Source: Spirochaetota bacterium (GTDB lineage: Bacteria; Spirochaetota; Spirochaetia; B11-G9). From it: a stretch of DNA of 19,533 nt. Both the position numbers and the translations under genes were made by a program. Positions 1-8,483 of this stretch are shown one piece after another. Numbering within the stretch: the stretch's first letter is position 1; each line of letters starts with the position of its first letter. The notes below the pieces were generated by a model. The model did no database searches and had not been told where the DNA came from. It saw nothing but the letters and a program-made list of their open reading frames with translations. The stretch lies in assembly GCA_003641695.1 (NCBI GenBank), contig QNBL01000010.1, positions 1-19,533 of the forward strand, written 5' to 3'.

Positions 1-2000
1 AAATCATGAAAAAGAGCGGCATAACCTCCCTTTTTACCATGAAACTATCATAGAACAGCGTCAACCATTTCCCCTACCACTCTTTTTGGTGGAAGGGGAT
101 TGACGGCAGCTGTGTCCTTGTCCATATGCTGCCCGAAGGAACCTACAATAGTCCTGCCTTACCTCAGTCAGCAGTAAAAATAGCGAGAGTATACAGGGAA
201 AGGAACATCTCCTCCCATGCCTTAATGGTATACGGTATTGGTGACGGCAGCGGCGGCCCTGGCGCTGAACATTTAGAAAGGCTGAAAAGGATGAATTCAA
301 GAGGCGGTTCTCTGCACATCAAACAGGAAAGAGTAGAATCCTTTTTAGGAAAGCTTAAAAAGAAGCTTCAGGATTTTCTACCTGGGAAGGAGAACTGTAT
401 CTAGAGCGACACCAGGGAGCGTTTACGACTAACGGAAAAAGTAAATTCTTAAATGAACAAATGGAAGTTGTGCTCTTTAAGACTGAATTTCTTTCTGTCC
501 TGAGATTGGTTTTTCTTGATATCCCCTATCCGAAAAAAGAAATTGACTCCCTTTGGAAGGAAATGCTTTTGTATCAGTTTCATGATATTCTTCCGGGAAC
601 ATCTATTAAAAGAGTATACGAAGAATCCTGGGGCCGTTACCGTAAATTGATGCAAACATGTAATAATATTATTCGGGAAATCCTGCTCAAAATCTCCACT
701 CCTTTTAACAGAATTCCGTTTACAGAAGAGACTACAGTTCCCTACTCCAATTTGCAGAACTCCAACAGGATTTCTGCATTTAATTTTCTTCCCTGGAAAA
801 CAGCTATATGGTTTGAATCTAAAAGAGGATGGTCAAAAATCAAAGCTCCGGCAATGGGTTTTACATTGTTAACTCCGGACGAAGGCAAAAGAAAGTTCCC
901 TGAACTAAAGTATGATGATAAAAGAATCGAAAATAATCTACTTATACTAACCTCTGATAACAATGGTGCAATCTGTTCACTCTACGACAGGGAAGCTGAA
1001 TGTGAAGTTATGCAGCAAAATAAAGAGGCAGCCTGTTTCACCGTCTATTCCGATCAGGGAGATGCATGGGACTTTGACCCAGAATACCGGGTAAACGGGA
1101 AAAGGGTAACTCTCATTGAACAGAATTCGTTCATCAGTGGCCCCTACCTTTATACAAAACAGATATTTTCCTATAAAGTTAGCAAAATAGTTCAGAAAAT
1201 ACGTTTGACCACTGGAAGCAGTCGGATTGATTTTACATTAAAAATTGAGTGGCATGAAGCAGGAACCATGTTAAGGGTCTCTTTTCCGGTGAATATCCCC
1301 GGAGAGAGGGCTTTCTGCGGTAGTGCTTTCGGAGCTGTAGAACGTCCGGTTCAAAGTACTACTTCCTGGGAAAGAGCAAAAGATGAAGTCCCTGTTCAGG
1401 GATGGGCGGACATATCCACTAACAACTACGGGACAGCGCTCATCTCACCCACCAAATACGGCTACCGGGTAAAAGAAAATACTCTGGATCTCTGCCTCTT
1501 GCGGAGCGTCCCTTTCCCCGGTTCACCCCTTTTAGCTCAGGGATACACTGACCTTGGGCTCCACAAATGCTGCTATTCCTTTCCCCCCCACAGAGGCAAT
1601 TATGCTGCTGGTAAAGTTGCCAATACCGCGGAGGAGAATAAAATACCCGGTGCTGATAACCACAGAAGAAGGGCAAGGACCTCCTGAAATAAAAGACAAG
1701 ATAGTCAGGGAATCGTTTTTTGAACTCAGTGAAAAACAAATCAATATTTCTTCTATTAAACTGGCTGAGTCAGGCAGCGGTATAATTATCCGTCTCTACG
1801 AGTCCTCCGGGTCACCTGTAAAAACCCTGTTACATGTGCACCCGCAGATCCTTGCACTCTATCCTGAACGAGCAGAAGTAACACTCATGGAAATCTTTGA
1901 GAGAAGAATCCCCTTTGCCGGATCTACAGCACTGTTGGATTTTACTCCATATGAAATCAAGACTCTGATATTTGCAGATAGAGTGACTTTAGATCTCTGA
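1..2000 (+). pseudogene. GH38 alpha-mannosidase pseudogene, 5' end outside the window
   Basis: Remnant of a retaining GH38 alpha-mannosidase, an enzyme that cuts alpha-mannosides. Translating across three segments gives a continuous GH38 protein from late catalytic domain to C-terminus. Codons from base 3 encode KKSGI, then a TAG at 51-53 where the family has KLSWN (TGG to TAG), then FWWKGIDGS, GTYNS and GIGDGSGGP. Near 375-378 one T is missing from a T run; the frame moves to one encoding STWEGELYLERHQGAF, then YQFHDILPGTSI, GDAWDFDPEYR, WADIS..YGTAL, KYGYR and YSFPPHRGNYAAGKVAN. Near 1638-1642 an extra A in an A run moves it again to a segment encoding YPVLITTEEG, IIRLYESSGSP and PYEIKTL, ending at TGA 1998-2000. 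The nonsense codon lies outside any homopolymer, so sequencing error alone is a poor explanation. The nucleophile region lies left of the window. Family call is firm; loss of function is very likely. Confidence 0.9.
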
Positions 2001-2648
2001 TATCCAAGGCAGCTACTCCTATAACGGTATCCGCCCCGGCATAATATACAATAAGCCTATCCTTTTCCTCTATCTGCCCACAGGAAAATACAACATTCGG
2101 CACACATCCCTCTTATTCCCAGGGAAGCACGGGCTCATAACCTTTGTATGATCAACCCAGTGTATTAGATCGAAAGAGTATGCCAGATATATATCGGGAT
2201 CCCTCCGATGAAACATGCAGTACCGTCCCCCTATTTTTACGGGGAAAAGAGAAGCATCTTTATTCGGCCCATCCAGAACTGTTCCATGACGTTTCCAGTT
2301 TATCAGATCCCGGGAAGATGCCAGGCATATCCTGTAATCCCCGGGCGCTTTACCCCGGTATCCGGTATACATCATATAAAACGTTTCTTCCAGCTTAACA
2401 ATACGGGGATCTTCCAAACCGCGGAGTTCCTGTTCCCCTTCCGGTGCTAAAAGGGGGGCACTGAATCTTTTAAAATGCAAACCGTCATTGCTCACAGCAT
2501 GTCCGAGAGAACTTACAAAAGCTCCTTCCTTACCGCCGGCATCTATATCTGTAGCACGGTAAATCAAATGATACTCTCCGTTGTGATAGACTGCTGCAGA
2601 ATTGAATACTACAGCTCTTCCCTTCCTAAAGGAATCCTCTTTTCTGTA
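1957..2648 (-). pseudogene. GH130 mannoside phosphorylase-type pseudogene
   Basis: Remnant of a GH130 enzyme; this family mainly phosphorolyses beta-mannosides to mannose 1-phosphate. In-frame sequence from 2648 reads RAVVFNSAAVYHNGEYHLIY, then HAVSNDGLHF, RGLEDPRIVKL, YMMYTGYRG, KDASLFPVKIGGRYCMFHR and LAYSFDLIHW, all in family order. Three lesions are visible. There is no ATG or GTG in frame before the conserved core; only a TTG at 2567 lies inside it. One C is missing from a run at 2131-2133, which ends the main frame at 2070. The restored frame continues as SPVLPWE, then TAA at 2113-2115, then EGCVPNVVFSCG, YYAGADTVIGVAALDI and a stop at 1957-1959. Its 5' part overlaps the 3' end of the ATPase gene by about 40 bases in another frame, as if a deletion had removed the intergenic sequence and start. 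It was the last gene of the operon. Exact substrate cannot be read. Confidence 0.87.
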
Positions 2649-3715
2649 TTACTGTCAAAAAAATGGAGCCGCTGTACATTAAATGCAAGTCCTATTGTAT
2701 CATTTGGTCTTACTTTTATTTCCGGAGATACAATCATTTTTACTATTCTTTCATTTAATTTAAAAGCAACCACCTGGTGTGACCCCTGAGGCTCTACAAC
2801 GAGTACTTTTTCTGTAAAGGCTGCACTTTCTTTTGGAACAATAAGGATATCCTCAGGTCTTGCGCCAATAATAATATCCTTATTACGATATTCCTGTAAT
2901 TCTTTAAATTCATGAGGATCTACGGTTAAAGTAAAATTAGGATGCTGCAAAGAAATTCCGCCATTCTCAACACTGCACTTTACCGTAAAAAAGTTTGACG
3001 GCGGTGTTCCTATAAACCCGGCTACAAAAATATTAGCACTTTTAAAATAAACTTCATCTGGAGTACCAATCTGAACTATCTTACCATCCTTCATAATAAC
3101 TATGCGGTCAGCCATGCTCATGGCTTCAGATTGATCATGGGTAACAAAAATTGAAGTTGCCTGTGTCTGCTGGTGAATTGCTTTCAGCTCGGTACGCATT
3201 ATAACCCGAAGTTTAGCATCAAGATTAGACAGCGGTTCATCCATAAGAAACAATTTTGGTTCTACTGCCAGTGCTCTGGCCAGTGCAACCCGCTGCTGCT
3301 GTCCCCCTGAAAGCTGTCCGGGTAAACGCTTTAGGAGATTGCCTATCTTAACCATGTCTGCAGTTTTCTGTACCCTCGCCTTAATCTCATTACCGGGCAT
3401 TCTCCGTAACTTCAATGAAAAAGCAATATTCTCATAGACACTCATATGCGGCCAGATTGCATAGTTTTGAAAAACCATACTTATTCCCCGGTCTCGTGTC
3501 GGAATATCAGTAATATCCTTTCCTTCAAGTAATATTGTCCCCCGGGTAACTTCCTCAAGTCCGGCAATCATCCTCATGGTAGTAGTTTTTCCACATCCGG
3601 AAGGGCCAAGAAGAACAATGAATTCTTTTTCTTCTACTTCAAGATCCATCTTCTTCACACCCCAAACATTTTTTGAAAAACGTTTTGCAATATCTATCAA
3701 TTCTAGTGTAGCCAT
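2609..3715 (-). CDS. MalK/UgpC-type sugar ABC transporter ATPase
   Basis: Cytoplasmic ATPase that drives a CUT1-family oligosaccharide importer; it would pair with the two permeases just upstream. With the ATG at 3715 it has 368 residues, the normal MalK length. Numbered from the preceding TTG codon (3718), Walker A GPSGCGKT is at about 38-45, the Q-loop MVFQNY at 81-86, signature LSGGQQQR at 136-143, Walker B LFLMDEP at 156-162, D-loop SNLDAKL at 164-170 and the switch histidine in VTHDQSEAM at 194. The C-terminal 130 residues form the MOP/TOBE-like regulatory domain, with GARPEDI and NVQRLHFFD near the end. ATG 3715 is preferred to TTG 3718 because AGGGGAG sits 6 bases before the ATG and only 3 before the TTG. 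The last few residues (PLGREEL) run past the usual ...FD..T end and share DNA with the GH130 remnant, so the C-terminus may have been altered by the same deletion. All catalytic motifs are intact. Confidence 0.95.
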   Translation of the reverse strand: MATLELIDIAKRFSKNVWGVKKMDLEVEEKEFIVLLGPSGCGKTTTMRMIAGLEEVTRGTILLEGKDITDIPTRDRGISMVFQNYAIWPHMSVYENIAFSLKLRRMPGNEIKARVQKTADMVKIGNLLKRLPGQLSGGQQQRVALARALAVEPKLFLMDEPLSNLDAKLRVIMRTELKAIHQQTQATSIFVTHDQSEAMSMADRIVIMKDGKIVQIGTPDEVYFKSANIFVAGFIGTPPSNFFTVKCSVENGGISLQHPNFTLTVDPHEFKELQEYRNKDIIIGARPEDILIVPKESAAFTEKVLVVEPQGSHQVVAFKLNERIVKMIVSPEIKVRPNDTIGLAFNVQRLHFFDSNTEKRIPLGREEL

Positions 3716-3733
3716 CAATATCTCCCCTTTATC

Positions 3734-4816
3734 CTAAACTTTTACTCCGCTCCACATCTGGATAATGTATTTACGGATGATAAGTGTAAAAATTATTGCC
3801 GGCAGAGCCTGAGCAACGCTTCCTGCGGTAATAAGATTAATCTGCCCTTGAGAACCTACAAGAGCCTTGTAAACAACAACCGGAAAAGTCGGGTTAAACT
3901 GGGTTAGCACGACTGCTGATATTACTTCATTCCATGAACCTATAAAGGAATACATGGCACAGGCAGCCAGACCCGGAAGTGCCAACGGCAGGGTAATATG
4001 CCAAAAAGCACCGACCCTCGATGTACCGAAAACCATTGCTGCCTCCTCGAGGGAGACGGGTATTGACATGAAAACGCTTGCTGTTATCCAGATACTCATT
4101 GAGATCTGACCCACCGAATATACAAGAGACAATCCCAGAGGCTGATCGTACAACCCCATACGACCCAGAATTATGACCATGGGGATCGCAATGGAAACAG
4201 CTGGAAACATCCGGACAAACAGAACACTTAGCTTTAATAAATTCTTTCCCTTAAAAAAATACCGGGCAAAAGCAAATCCAGCCATCCCTCCTATGGACAA
4301 AGATATCACTATGGTAGCAAGAGCAACCATAAGACTGTTGAGTACCGCTTTAGGAGCTCCATTTACAACCTGAAAAAATAAAACATAGTTAGCTAAAAGC
4401 TTTTTCCGTAGATTAAATGTAACCGGAGTACCGCTGTCAGCTTTATGCATGTACTCCCGTATCTTTGAAACAGGAAGAGTACAGTTAGCCTGACGCTTAA
4501 CAAATTCCTGAAGTTTCTCAAGCTCCCCTGCATCATCGTGAAACGAAAGCGGGCCAAAGGGCATAAAATCATTTTCTGACCGGTTAAATATAAACAGGTG
4601 ATAACCGTCTACTTCTTTATCCAGTTTAAATTCTGCCTTTAAAGATGGAACAAGAGGCTTCGGCCATTCAGAATACGTTTCGTAATCTGACATGAATGAG
4701 AACGAAAAAAGAAAAAATATCGGTAAAATAATAATGATAAGAATTCCTGTTATTACTATATAGAGAGAGGCCCTTTTTGCAGATCTTCTAAGCTGTCTCT
4801 TGTACATTCTATTCAT
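3734..4816 (-). CDS. MalG-type ABC sugar permease with enlarged external loop
   Basis: Second inner-membrane subunit of the CUT1 importer. The coupling (EAA) loop that docks on the ATPase is seen as EEAAMVFGTSRVG...ITLPLALPG, residues about 257-281. Membrane segments begin with TM1 at about 17-41, and at least five more follow from about 158 to the end. The chain is 360 residues, against about 280 for most MalG relatives; the excess is a soluble segment at about 42-157 between TM1 and TM2, so it should face outside. The start is chosen at ATG 4816: GAGGCGG precedes it by about 6 bases and it overlaps the upstream permease stop by 8 bases, which suggests translational coupling. A TTG at 4837 would also open the frame but has no ribosome site. 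The gene is followed by the ATPase after 18 bases. Confidence 0.93.
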   Translation of the reverse strand: MNRMYKRQLRRSAKRASLYIVITGILIIIILPIFFLFSFSFMSDYETYSEWPKPLVPSLKAEFKLDKEVDGYHLFIFNRSENDFMPFGPLSFHDDAGELEKLQEFVKRQANCTLPVSKIREYMHKADSGTPVTFNLRKKLLANYVLFFQVVNGAPKAVLNSLMVALATIVISLSIGGMAGFAFARYFFKGKNLLKLSVLFVRMFPAVSIAIPMVIILGRMGLYDQPLGLSLVYSVGQISMSIWITASVFMSIPVSLEEAAMVFGTSRVGAFWHITLPLALPGLAACAMYSFIGSWNEVISAVVLTQFNPTFPVVVYKALVGSQGQINLITAGSVAQALPAIIFTLIIRKYIIQMWSGVKV

Positions 4817-5720
4817 TCTGTACCGCCTCTTTTTCAAAGGAACCGGAAACCTTGAGATAGAAAACCGAAGCAGCGGAAACTATTAAAGCAACCAGAACCG
4901 AAAGCGCTAACCCAATCCGCTCAAAATATGCAGCTCCAAGCTGGTCATAATTCAGAACAACCTGCTCCAGAAGAACAGGCAATCTGTTAAAGCCGAAAAG
5001 CAGAACAATAATCAGCCAAATCTGGATGGCTGAGATTATTCGCAGTATCATTGCAGTTGTTATGGTGGGTTTCAACATCGGCATGGTTATTTTTCTCAGT
5101 ATCTGGAACTTTGTTCCGCCGAAAACTGCTCCTGCTTCCCGGACATCTTCTCCAATTCCCTGAAGTCCGGCAAGAAGTATAATCATAACAAAAGGGATAA
5201 CTGTCCAGGCATCAATAATTATTATAAGCCACATAGTGGCCATTCTTCCTCCAGCCAGAAAGAGGAATTTACCCCCGTCATCAATTAAACCTATTGTCAT
5301 CAACAGACTGTTTAACCAGCCTCTGGTGGCAAGCCCTGAGGACCACATTGCTCCCACAGCTACAGCCGGTAAAGACATGGGGATAATTGCAAGAAACAAA
5401 AAGATGGAAGAACCTTTAAACTTTGTATTAATTAAAAGGGCCAAACCAAAGGCAAGTACAAACTCTATCGTAACAGAAAATACTACAATAAAACCTGTAT
5501 TAAACAAAGCCTGGTAAAAAACCGGGTTCTTAAAAATATAAAGGTAATTGTCAAAAGTCCAGACGCCGTCAACGCTTTTAAAACTTTCAACAATTGCATT
5601 TATAACAGGAAACATCCAAAACAGAAAATAGTAGATAATCACCGGTGCTATCAGCAGATACGGCACCATTTTCTTTTTACTTTCCTTATCAAGAGAGAGA
5701 AAAGATTTTGTAGAAGTCAT
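4809..5720 (-). CDS. MalF/UgpA-type ABC sugar permease
   Basis: First inner-membrane subunit of the CUT1 importer, 303 residues, a usual length for the family without the large MalF periplasmic domain. Membrane segments are visible at about 18-45, 72-97, 105-128, 160-185, 222-245 and 262-290. The EAA coupling loop reads DVREAGAVFGGT...ITMPMLKPT at about 192-219. ATG 5720 is preceded by a short Shine-Dalgarno-like AGTAGG about 8 bases away. It lies downstream of the binding-protein gene, separated from it by a strong hairpin, and overlaps the next permease by 8 bases. The substrate is not readable from the permease; the neighbouring GH38 and GH130 remnants suggest mannose-containing oligosaccharides or glycosides (inference). 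Confidence 0.94.
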   Translation of the reverse strand: MTSTKSFLSLDKESKKKMVPYLLIAPVIIYYFLFWMFPVINAIVESFKSVDGVWTFDNYLYIFKNPVFYQALFNTGFIVVFSVTIEFVLAFGLALLINTKFKGSSIFLFLAIIPMSLPAVAVGAMWSSGLATRGWLNSLLMTIGLIDDGGKFLFLAGGRMATMWLIIIIDAWTVIPFVMIILLAGLQGIGEDVREAGAVFGGTKFQILRKITMPMLKPTITTAMILRIISAIQIWLIIVLLFGFNRLPVLLEQVVLNYDQLGAAYFERIGLALSVLVALIVSAASVFYLKVSGSFEKEAVQNE

Positions 5721-5739
5721 TTTTTTACCTACTTTAACG

Positions 5740-5765
5740 AAGCGGCCGGCAGGTTCCGGCCGCTT
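5740..5765 (-). terminator. Intercistronic GC-rich hairpin after the binding-protein gene
   Basis: Perfect inverted repeat of 10 bases (AAGCGGCCGG at 5740-5749 with CCGGCCGCTT at 5756-5765) and a 6-base loop. It lies 6 bases after the binding-protein stop codon and 20 bases before the permease start. No long U run follows in the transcribed direction, so it is better read as a partial terminator or a 3'-end stabiliser that leaves more binding-protein mRNA than permease mRNA, a common arrangement in sugar ABC operons. The repeat is seen directly; the role is inference. Confidence 0.75.
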
Positions 5766-5771
5766 ATAAAA

Positions 5772-7016
5772 TTATTTCTTTAATGCATCAATTTTCTTCT
5801 GGGCATTATCTATCAAAGTTTCATCGTAAACGCCGGTTCCGATAATCATCTCCTTGAAAACATCATCATAAACCTGCTTTACAGCACCCCAGGAAGTATA
5901 TGCACTGCCCGGAACACCGGATACTACACCTTTCTGAAGGACAAGAACACCTTTCTTGATTACTTCATCCACAGGTGAGTTGCCAAGAACATCAATGGCT
6001 TCGTCTATAGGAGGCAGGAATCCACCGGTTCCTCTTGCAACTTTTACAGCAATATCAGGTCTTGTCATGTATTCAATAAACTTCAATGCGAGATCCCTGT
6101 GTTCAGCACCGACAGGAACGCCAAATCCGCTTACGCCTGCGATAGAACCAATACCTTTCGGTCCACGGGGAGCCGGAGCAATAACATAGTTTGAAGGATT
6201 GGATCTATAGGCCTCACCGGTCCGGGCCATATGTGCAACAGTCAGCCATGCTTCACCGCTCTTCATCGGAGCAGTAACATTATCATAGGTCATGACAGTC
6301 GGGGTATATGCATTGTGCATCTTGGTAAGGAGCTTCCATCCTTCTTTGGCACCGGGAGAATTAATAACAGGAAAAGGTCCGCCATAAGACAGAAACATAC
6401 CGCCATACATGTAGACAAGAGATTTCATGGGTACACCGGTCACTGCACACTTGCCTTCACCTTCCCCATTTGCAATAGCAACGGCCCAGTCAACATACTG
6501 TTCCCAGGTAATATTCTGAACATCAACACCTGCGGGCAGGTATTTCAAAGCTTTCTTGTTTGCAAGCAGAAGATATACATCACCGCCAACAGGAGCAAAG
6601 TATGTCTTGCCGTTCGACATGATACTGTCGAGGAATGCCTTAGAAAATGTTCTGCCTGGCCAGTCTTTAACGGGGAGTTCTTCCACATACTTGTTTGCTA
6701 TCCACTGATCCATAACACCATTGTGAACAATTACCACATCTGTCGTTACTCTTCCAGTCTCTGATTGCAGTTTTGCCCTTTTCAAAAGAACAGTATCATC
6801 AAGTATCTCAAATTTTACAACGCAGTTGTTTTCCTTTTCAAATTCCGGAAAGATTTCGTCATACAGGAATTTCTGTTCCGATGCCGGCGAATAAAGACGG
6901 GATGATACAATAAGACTCGTCGGGGCATTTGGTGATGCTTCCTTCTGCCCTGCAGCAAATAGAAATCCTGTAGTAAGCATTGATAGTAAAATAAATGTAA
7001 CTATAACTTTTCTCAT
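5772..7016 (-). CDS. Family 1 extracellular sugar-binding protein of the ABC importer
   Basis: Solute-binding protein (414 residues) that captures the sugar for the permease pair downstream. The N-terminus is a secretion signal: MRK, a hydrophobic stretch to about residue 20, then FAAGQKE. The AAGQKE junction is typical of spirochaetal binding proteins. There is no cysteine in a lipobox position, so release or anchoring by the uncleaved signal is more likely than lipidation (inference). The body has the family 1 layout: EKFLYDEIFPEFEKENNCVV, then TTDVVIVHN near 105, GEAWLTVAHMARTGEAYRSN in the middle, and GVSGFGVPVGAEHRDLALKFIEYMTRPD in the C-terminal lobe. ATG 7016 has an excellent AGGAGG about 7 bases upstream. 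The gene is bracketed by hairpins at 7040-7070 and 5740-5765. Ligand cannot be assigned; mannosides are a contextual guess. Confidence 0.93.
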   Translation of the reverse strand: MRKVIVTFILLSMLTTGFLFAAGQKEASPNAPTSLIVSSRLYSPASEQKFLYDEIFPEFEKENNCVVKFEILDDTVLLKRAKLQSETGRVTTDVVIVHNGVMDQWIANKYVEELPVKDWPGRTFSKAFLDSIMSNGKTYFAPVGGDVYLLLANKKALKYLPAGVDVQNITWEQYVDWAVAIANGEGEGKCAVTGVPMKSLVYMYGGMFLSYGGPFPVINSPGAKEGWKLLTKMHNAYTPTVMTYDNVTAPMKSGEAWLTVAHMARTGEAYRSNPSNYVIAPAPRGPKGIGSIAGVSGFGVPVGAEHRDLALKFIEYMTRPDIAVKVARGTGGFLPPIDEAIDVLGNSPVDEVIKKGVLVLQKGVVSGVPGSAYTSWGAVKQVYDDVFKEMIIGTGVYDETLIDNAQKKIDALKK

Positions 7017-7039
7017 AGAAAAGCCTCCTATTTATTAGT

Positions 7040-7070
7040 AATGCCAGCCGCAACGCGGGTATGAGGCATT
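7040..7070 (-). promoter_or_regulatory. Stem-loop between glycosidase-like gene and binding-protein gene
   Basis: Nested inverted repeat: outer arms AATGCC (7040-7045) and GGCATT (7065-7070), inner arms GCCGC/GCGG around a short AAC loop (plus-strand reading). It starts at the stop codon of the upstream gene and ends before the AGGAGG of the binding protein. No U run follows. Together with the hairpin at 5740-5765 it brackets the binding-protein message. It could be an RNA-processing or 5'-protecting element. The structure is visible; the function is inference. Confidence 0.5.
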
Positions 7071-8481
7071 ATTTACCTTTTTTAAAAACAGCTTTGCTTA
7101 TTATTTCTTCAAGCTGTTTTAAGTAGCGGGGATTATAAAGAAACAACTCCCCACCTTTTTTATCGAGATCAACAATAATCCGTTTACTGTTGCTCCACTG
7201 TTTATCAAACCGGGAAAGAGGAACAAGCAGAACCTGATTTGGAACTGAAAGTTCATATAATCTTTTATCCGCCTTTCCCAAGGGCGTTCCTCCGCGTATG
7301 GTACCATCTTCAAGAATAGAAACATTCCGGTACGTGAGTTCGAACCAGTCTGCAGGATAAATGTCAGATACTCCCTGTATCCATACAAGAAGCCCCTGTA
7401 GATGAAGTGTTTCTATCAGATCGATATAGCCCCTTCCCCATATTTCTCCGGGAGGGACTACTGCAGCACGCCCTCCCAATTGATCCAGTTGTACTCCATC
7501 TGCTCCAAGTGCTTTAAGATGCAGTGCCTCATTGGTAATTCTTTCAAGCCATTTCTCGGAAGAGGGATTCATCACGTAAAACTCTCTGTCCTGATACACC
7601 TCTACTACAGGAGAACCATATTCAGTTGTTAGTACCGCATCATAAAGGTCTGTATCATCAACCAGTTCTTTCTGGGCAATCCTTCCGTTCAAATAAAAGA
7701 CAACCTTCTGATTATTCCGATGAATTTCAGTTATTGCTTTCCCAAGCCGTTCGTCGCCGCCAAGAACCGGGGAAGGTGTATAATCCGGATACCCTATATC
7801 ATGGCCTCCTGCATAACCAAAAACATGCAGAATATTTCCGCTTCCCAATAGGCGTTCCATACAGGCCGAAATATCAGAAAGGACATCGAATCCTCTCTCT
7901 TTCGGCACAGAAGTATGTCCATCTGTTCCAATCAAACCCGTCTGGACCTGCCAGGAAGCTTCAGTATTCCTCAGAGGAATACCCTTCCATGAAACAGAGC
8001 CCTTTAAATCAACTAACCGGGACTGTAATTCAGGTAGAGAATCGAACCTGACAGCATACCATGTACAACTATTCCCCGTTACTAAAAGAGCACAGTCTTT
8101 GATTCCGGTACTTTTTATTCGTAATTCAGTTACTCTGCCTTCCGTATCAGGTGGAGCCAGTACTGCAACCCCCCTGTCCGTATCTTCCAGAAAAATAATT
8201 GTCCGGCAGGAAGCTGTTGCGGGATAGGATATGGTTAAACCTTCCGGTACATTGTATTGTTCAATACTTTTTTGCACCTGCGATATATGAAATAGTTCTC
8301 CCTCCCGGTTAGGCCAGAGGATTCTCCAATTTGCCCCCGAAAGCAACAGGTTAAAGCTTATAACACCATCACCATCTACTGGATCAATCCTGGACCAGTT
8401 TTTATACCTATGCATTGAAAACGTATTCCCGGAAGTGAAAACACAATCATAATTCTTTTTATTGTACAGGGATATTTCCAT
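7069..8481 (-). CDS. TIM-barrel glycoside hydrolase-like protein (DUF6259-like)
   Basis: Putative glycosidase of 470 residues. The N-terminal third (about 1-190) looks like a beta-sandwich found in front of several clan-D-like hydrolases, with FLEDTDRGVAVLAP near 97-110. The C-terminal part has barrel motifs: GYPDYTPSPVLGG at about 230-242, VVFYLNGR at 260-267, FYVMNPSSEKWLERI near 301-315 and GADGVQLDQLGG at about 327-337. Asp333 in the last motif is the best nucleophile candidate; a YPADW motif follows near 375-379. This resembles the DUF6259 group in organisation, recognised by eye only. There is no signal peptide, so it should act in the cytoplasm on imported sugar. ATG 8481 follows the upstream stop by 2 bases and has GGAG inside the end of that gene, so translation is coupled. 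Substrate unknown; placement suggests the sugar brought in by the transporter it precedes. Confidence 0.72.
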   Translation of the reverse strand: MEISLYNKKNYDCVFTSGNTFSMHRYKNWSRIDPVDGDGVISFNLLLSGANWRILWPNREGELFHISQVQKSIEQYNVPEGLTISYPATASCRTIIFLEDTDRGVAVLAPPDTEGRVTELRIKSTGIKDCALLVTGNSCTWYAVRFDSLPELQSRLVDLKGSVSWKGIPLRNTEASWQVQTGLIGTDGHTSVPKERGFDVLSDISACMERLLGSGNILHVFGYAGGHDIGYPDYTPSPVLGGDERLGKAITEIHRNNQKVVFYLNGRIAQKELVDDTDLYDAVLTTEYGSPVVEVYQDREFYVMNPSSEKWLERITNEALHLKALGADGVQLDQLGGRAAVVPPGEIWGRGYIDLIETLHLQGLLVWIQGVSDIYPADWFELTYRNVSILEDGTIRGGTPLGKADKRLYELSVPNQVLLVPLSRFDKQWSNSKRIIVDLDKKGGELFLYNPRYLKQLEEIISKAVFKKGK

Positions 8482-8483
8482 AT

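Noticed and set aside
1440..1744. Minus-strand open frames inside the GH38 region
   Set aside because: They are antisense to continuous GH38 coding sequence and show no recognisable motif.
2144..2789. Plus-strand open frames across the GH130 remnant and ATPase end
   Set aside because: They are shadows of the minus-strand coding sequence, with no ribosome site or family pattern.
5772..7016. Lipoprotein annotation for the family 1 binding protein
   Set aside because: There is no cysteine near the end of the signal; the junction is FAAGQKE.
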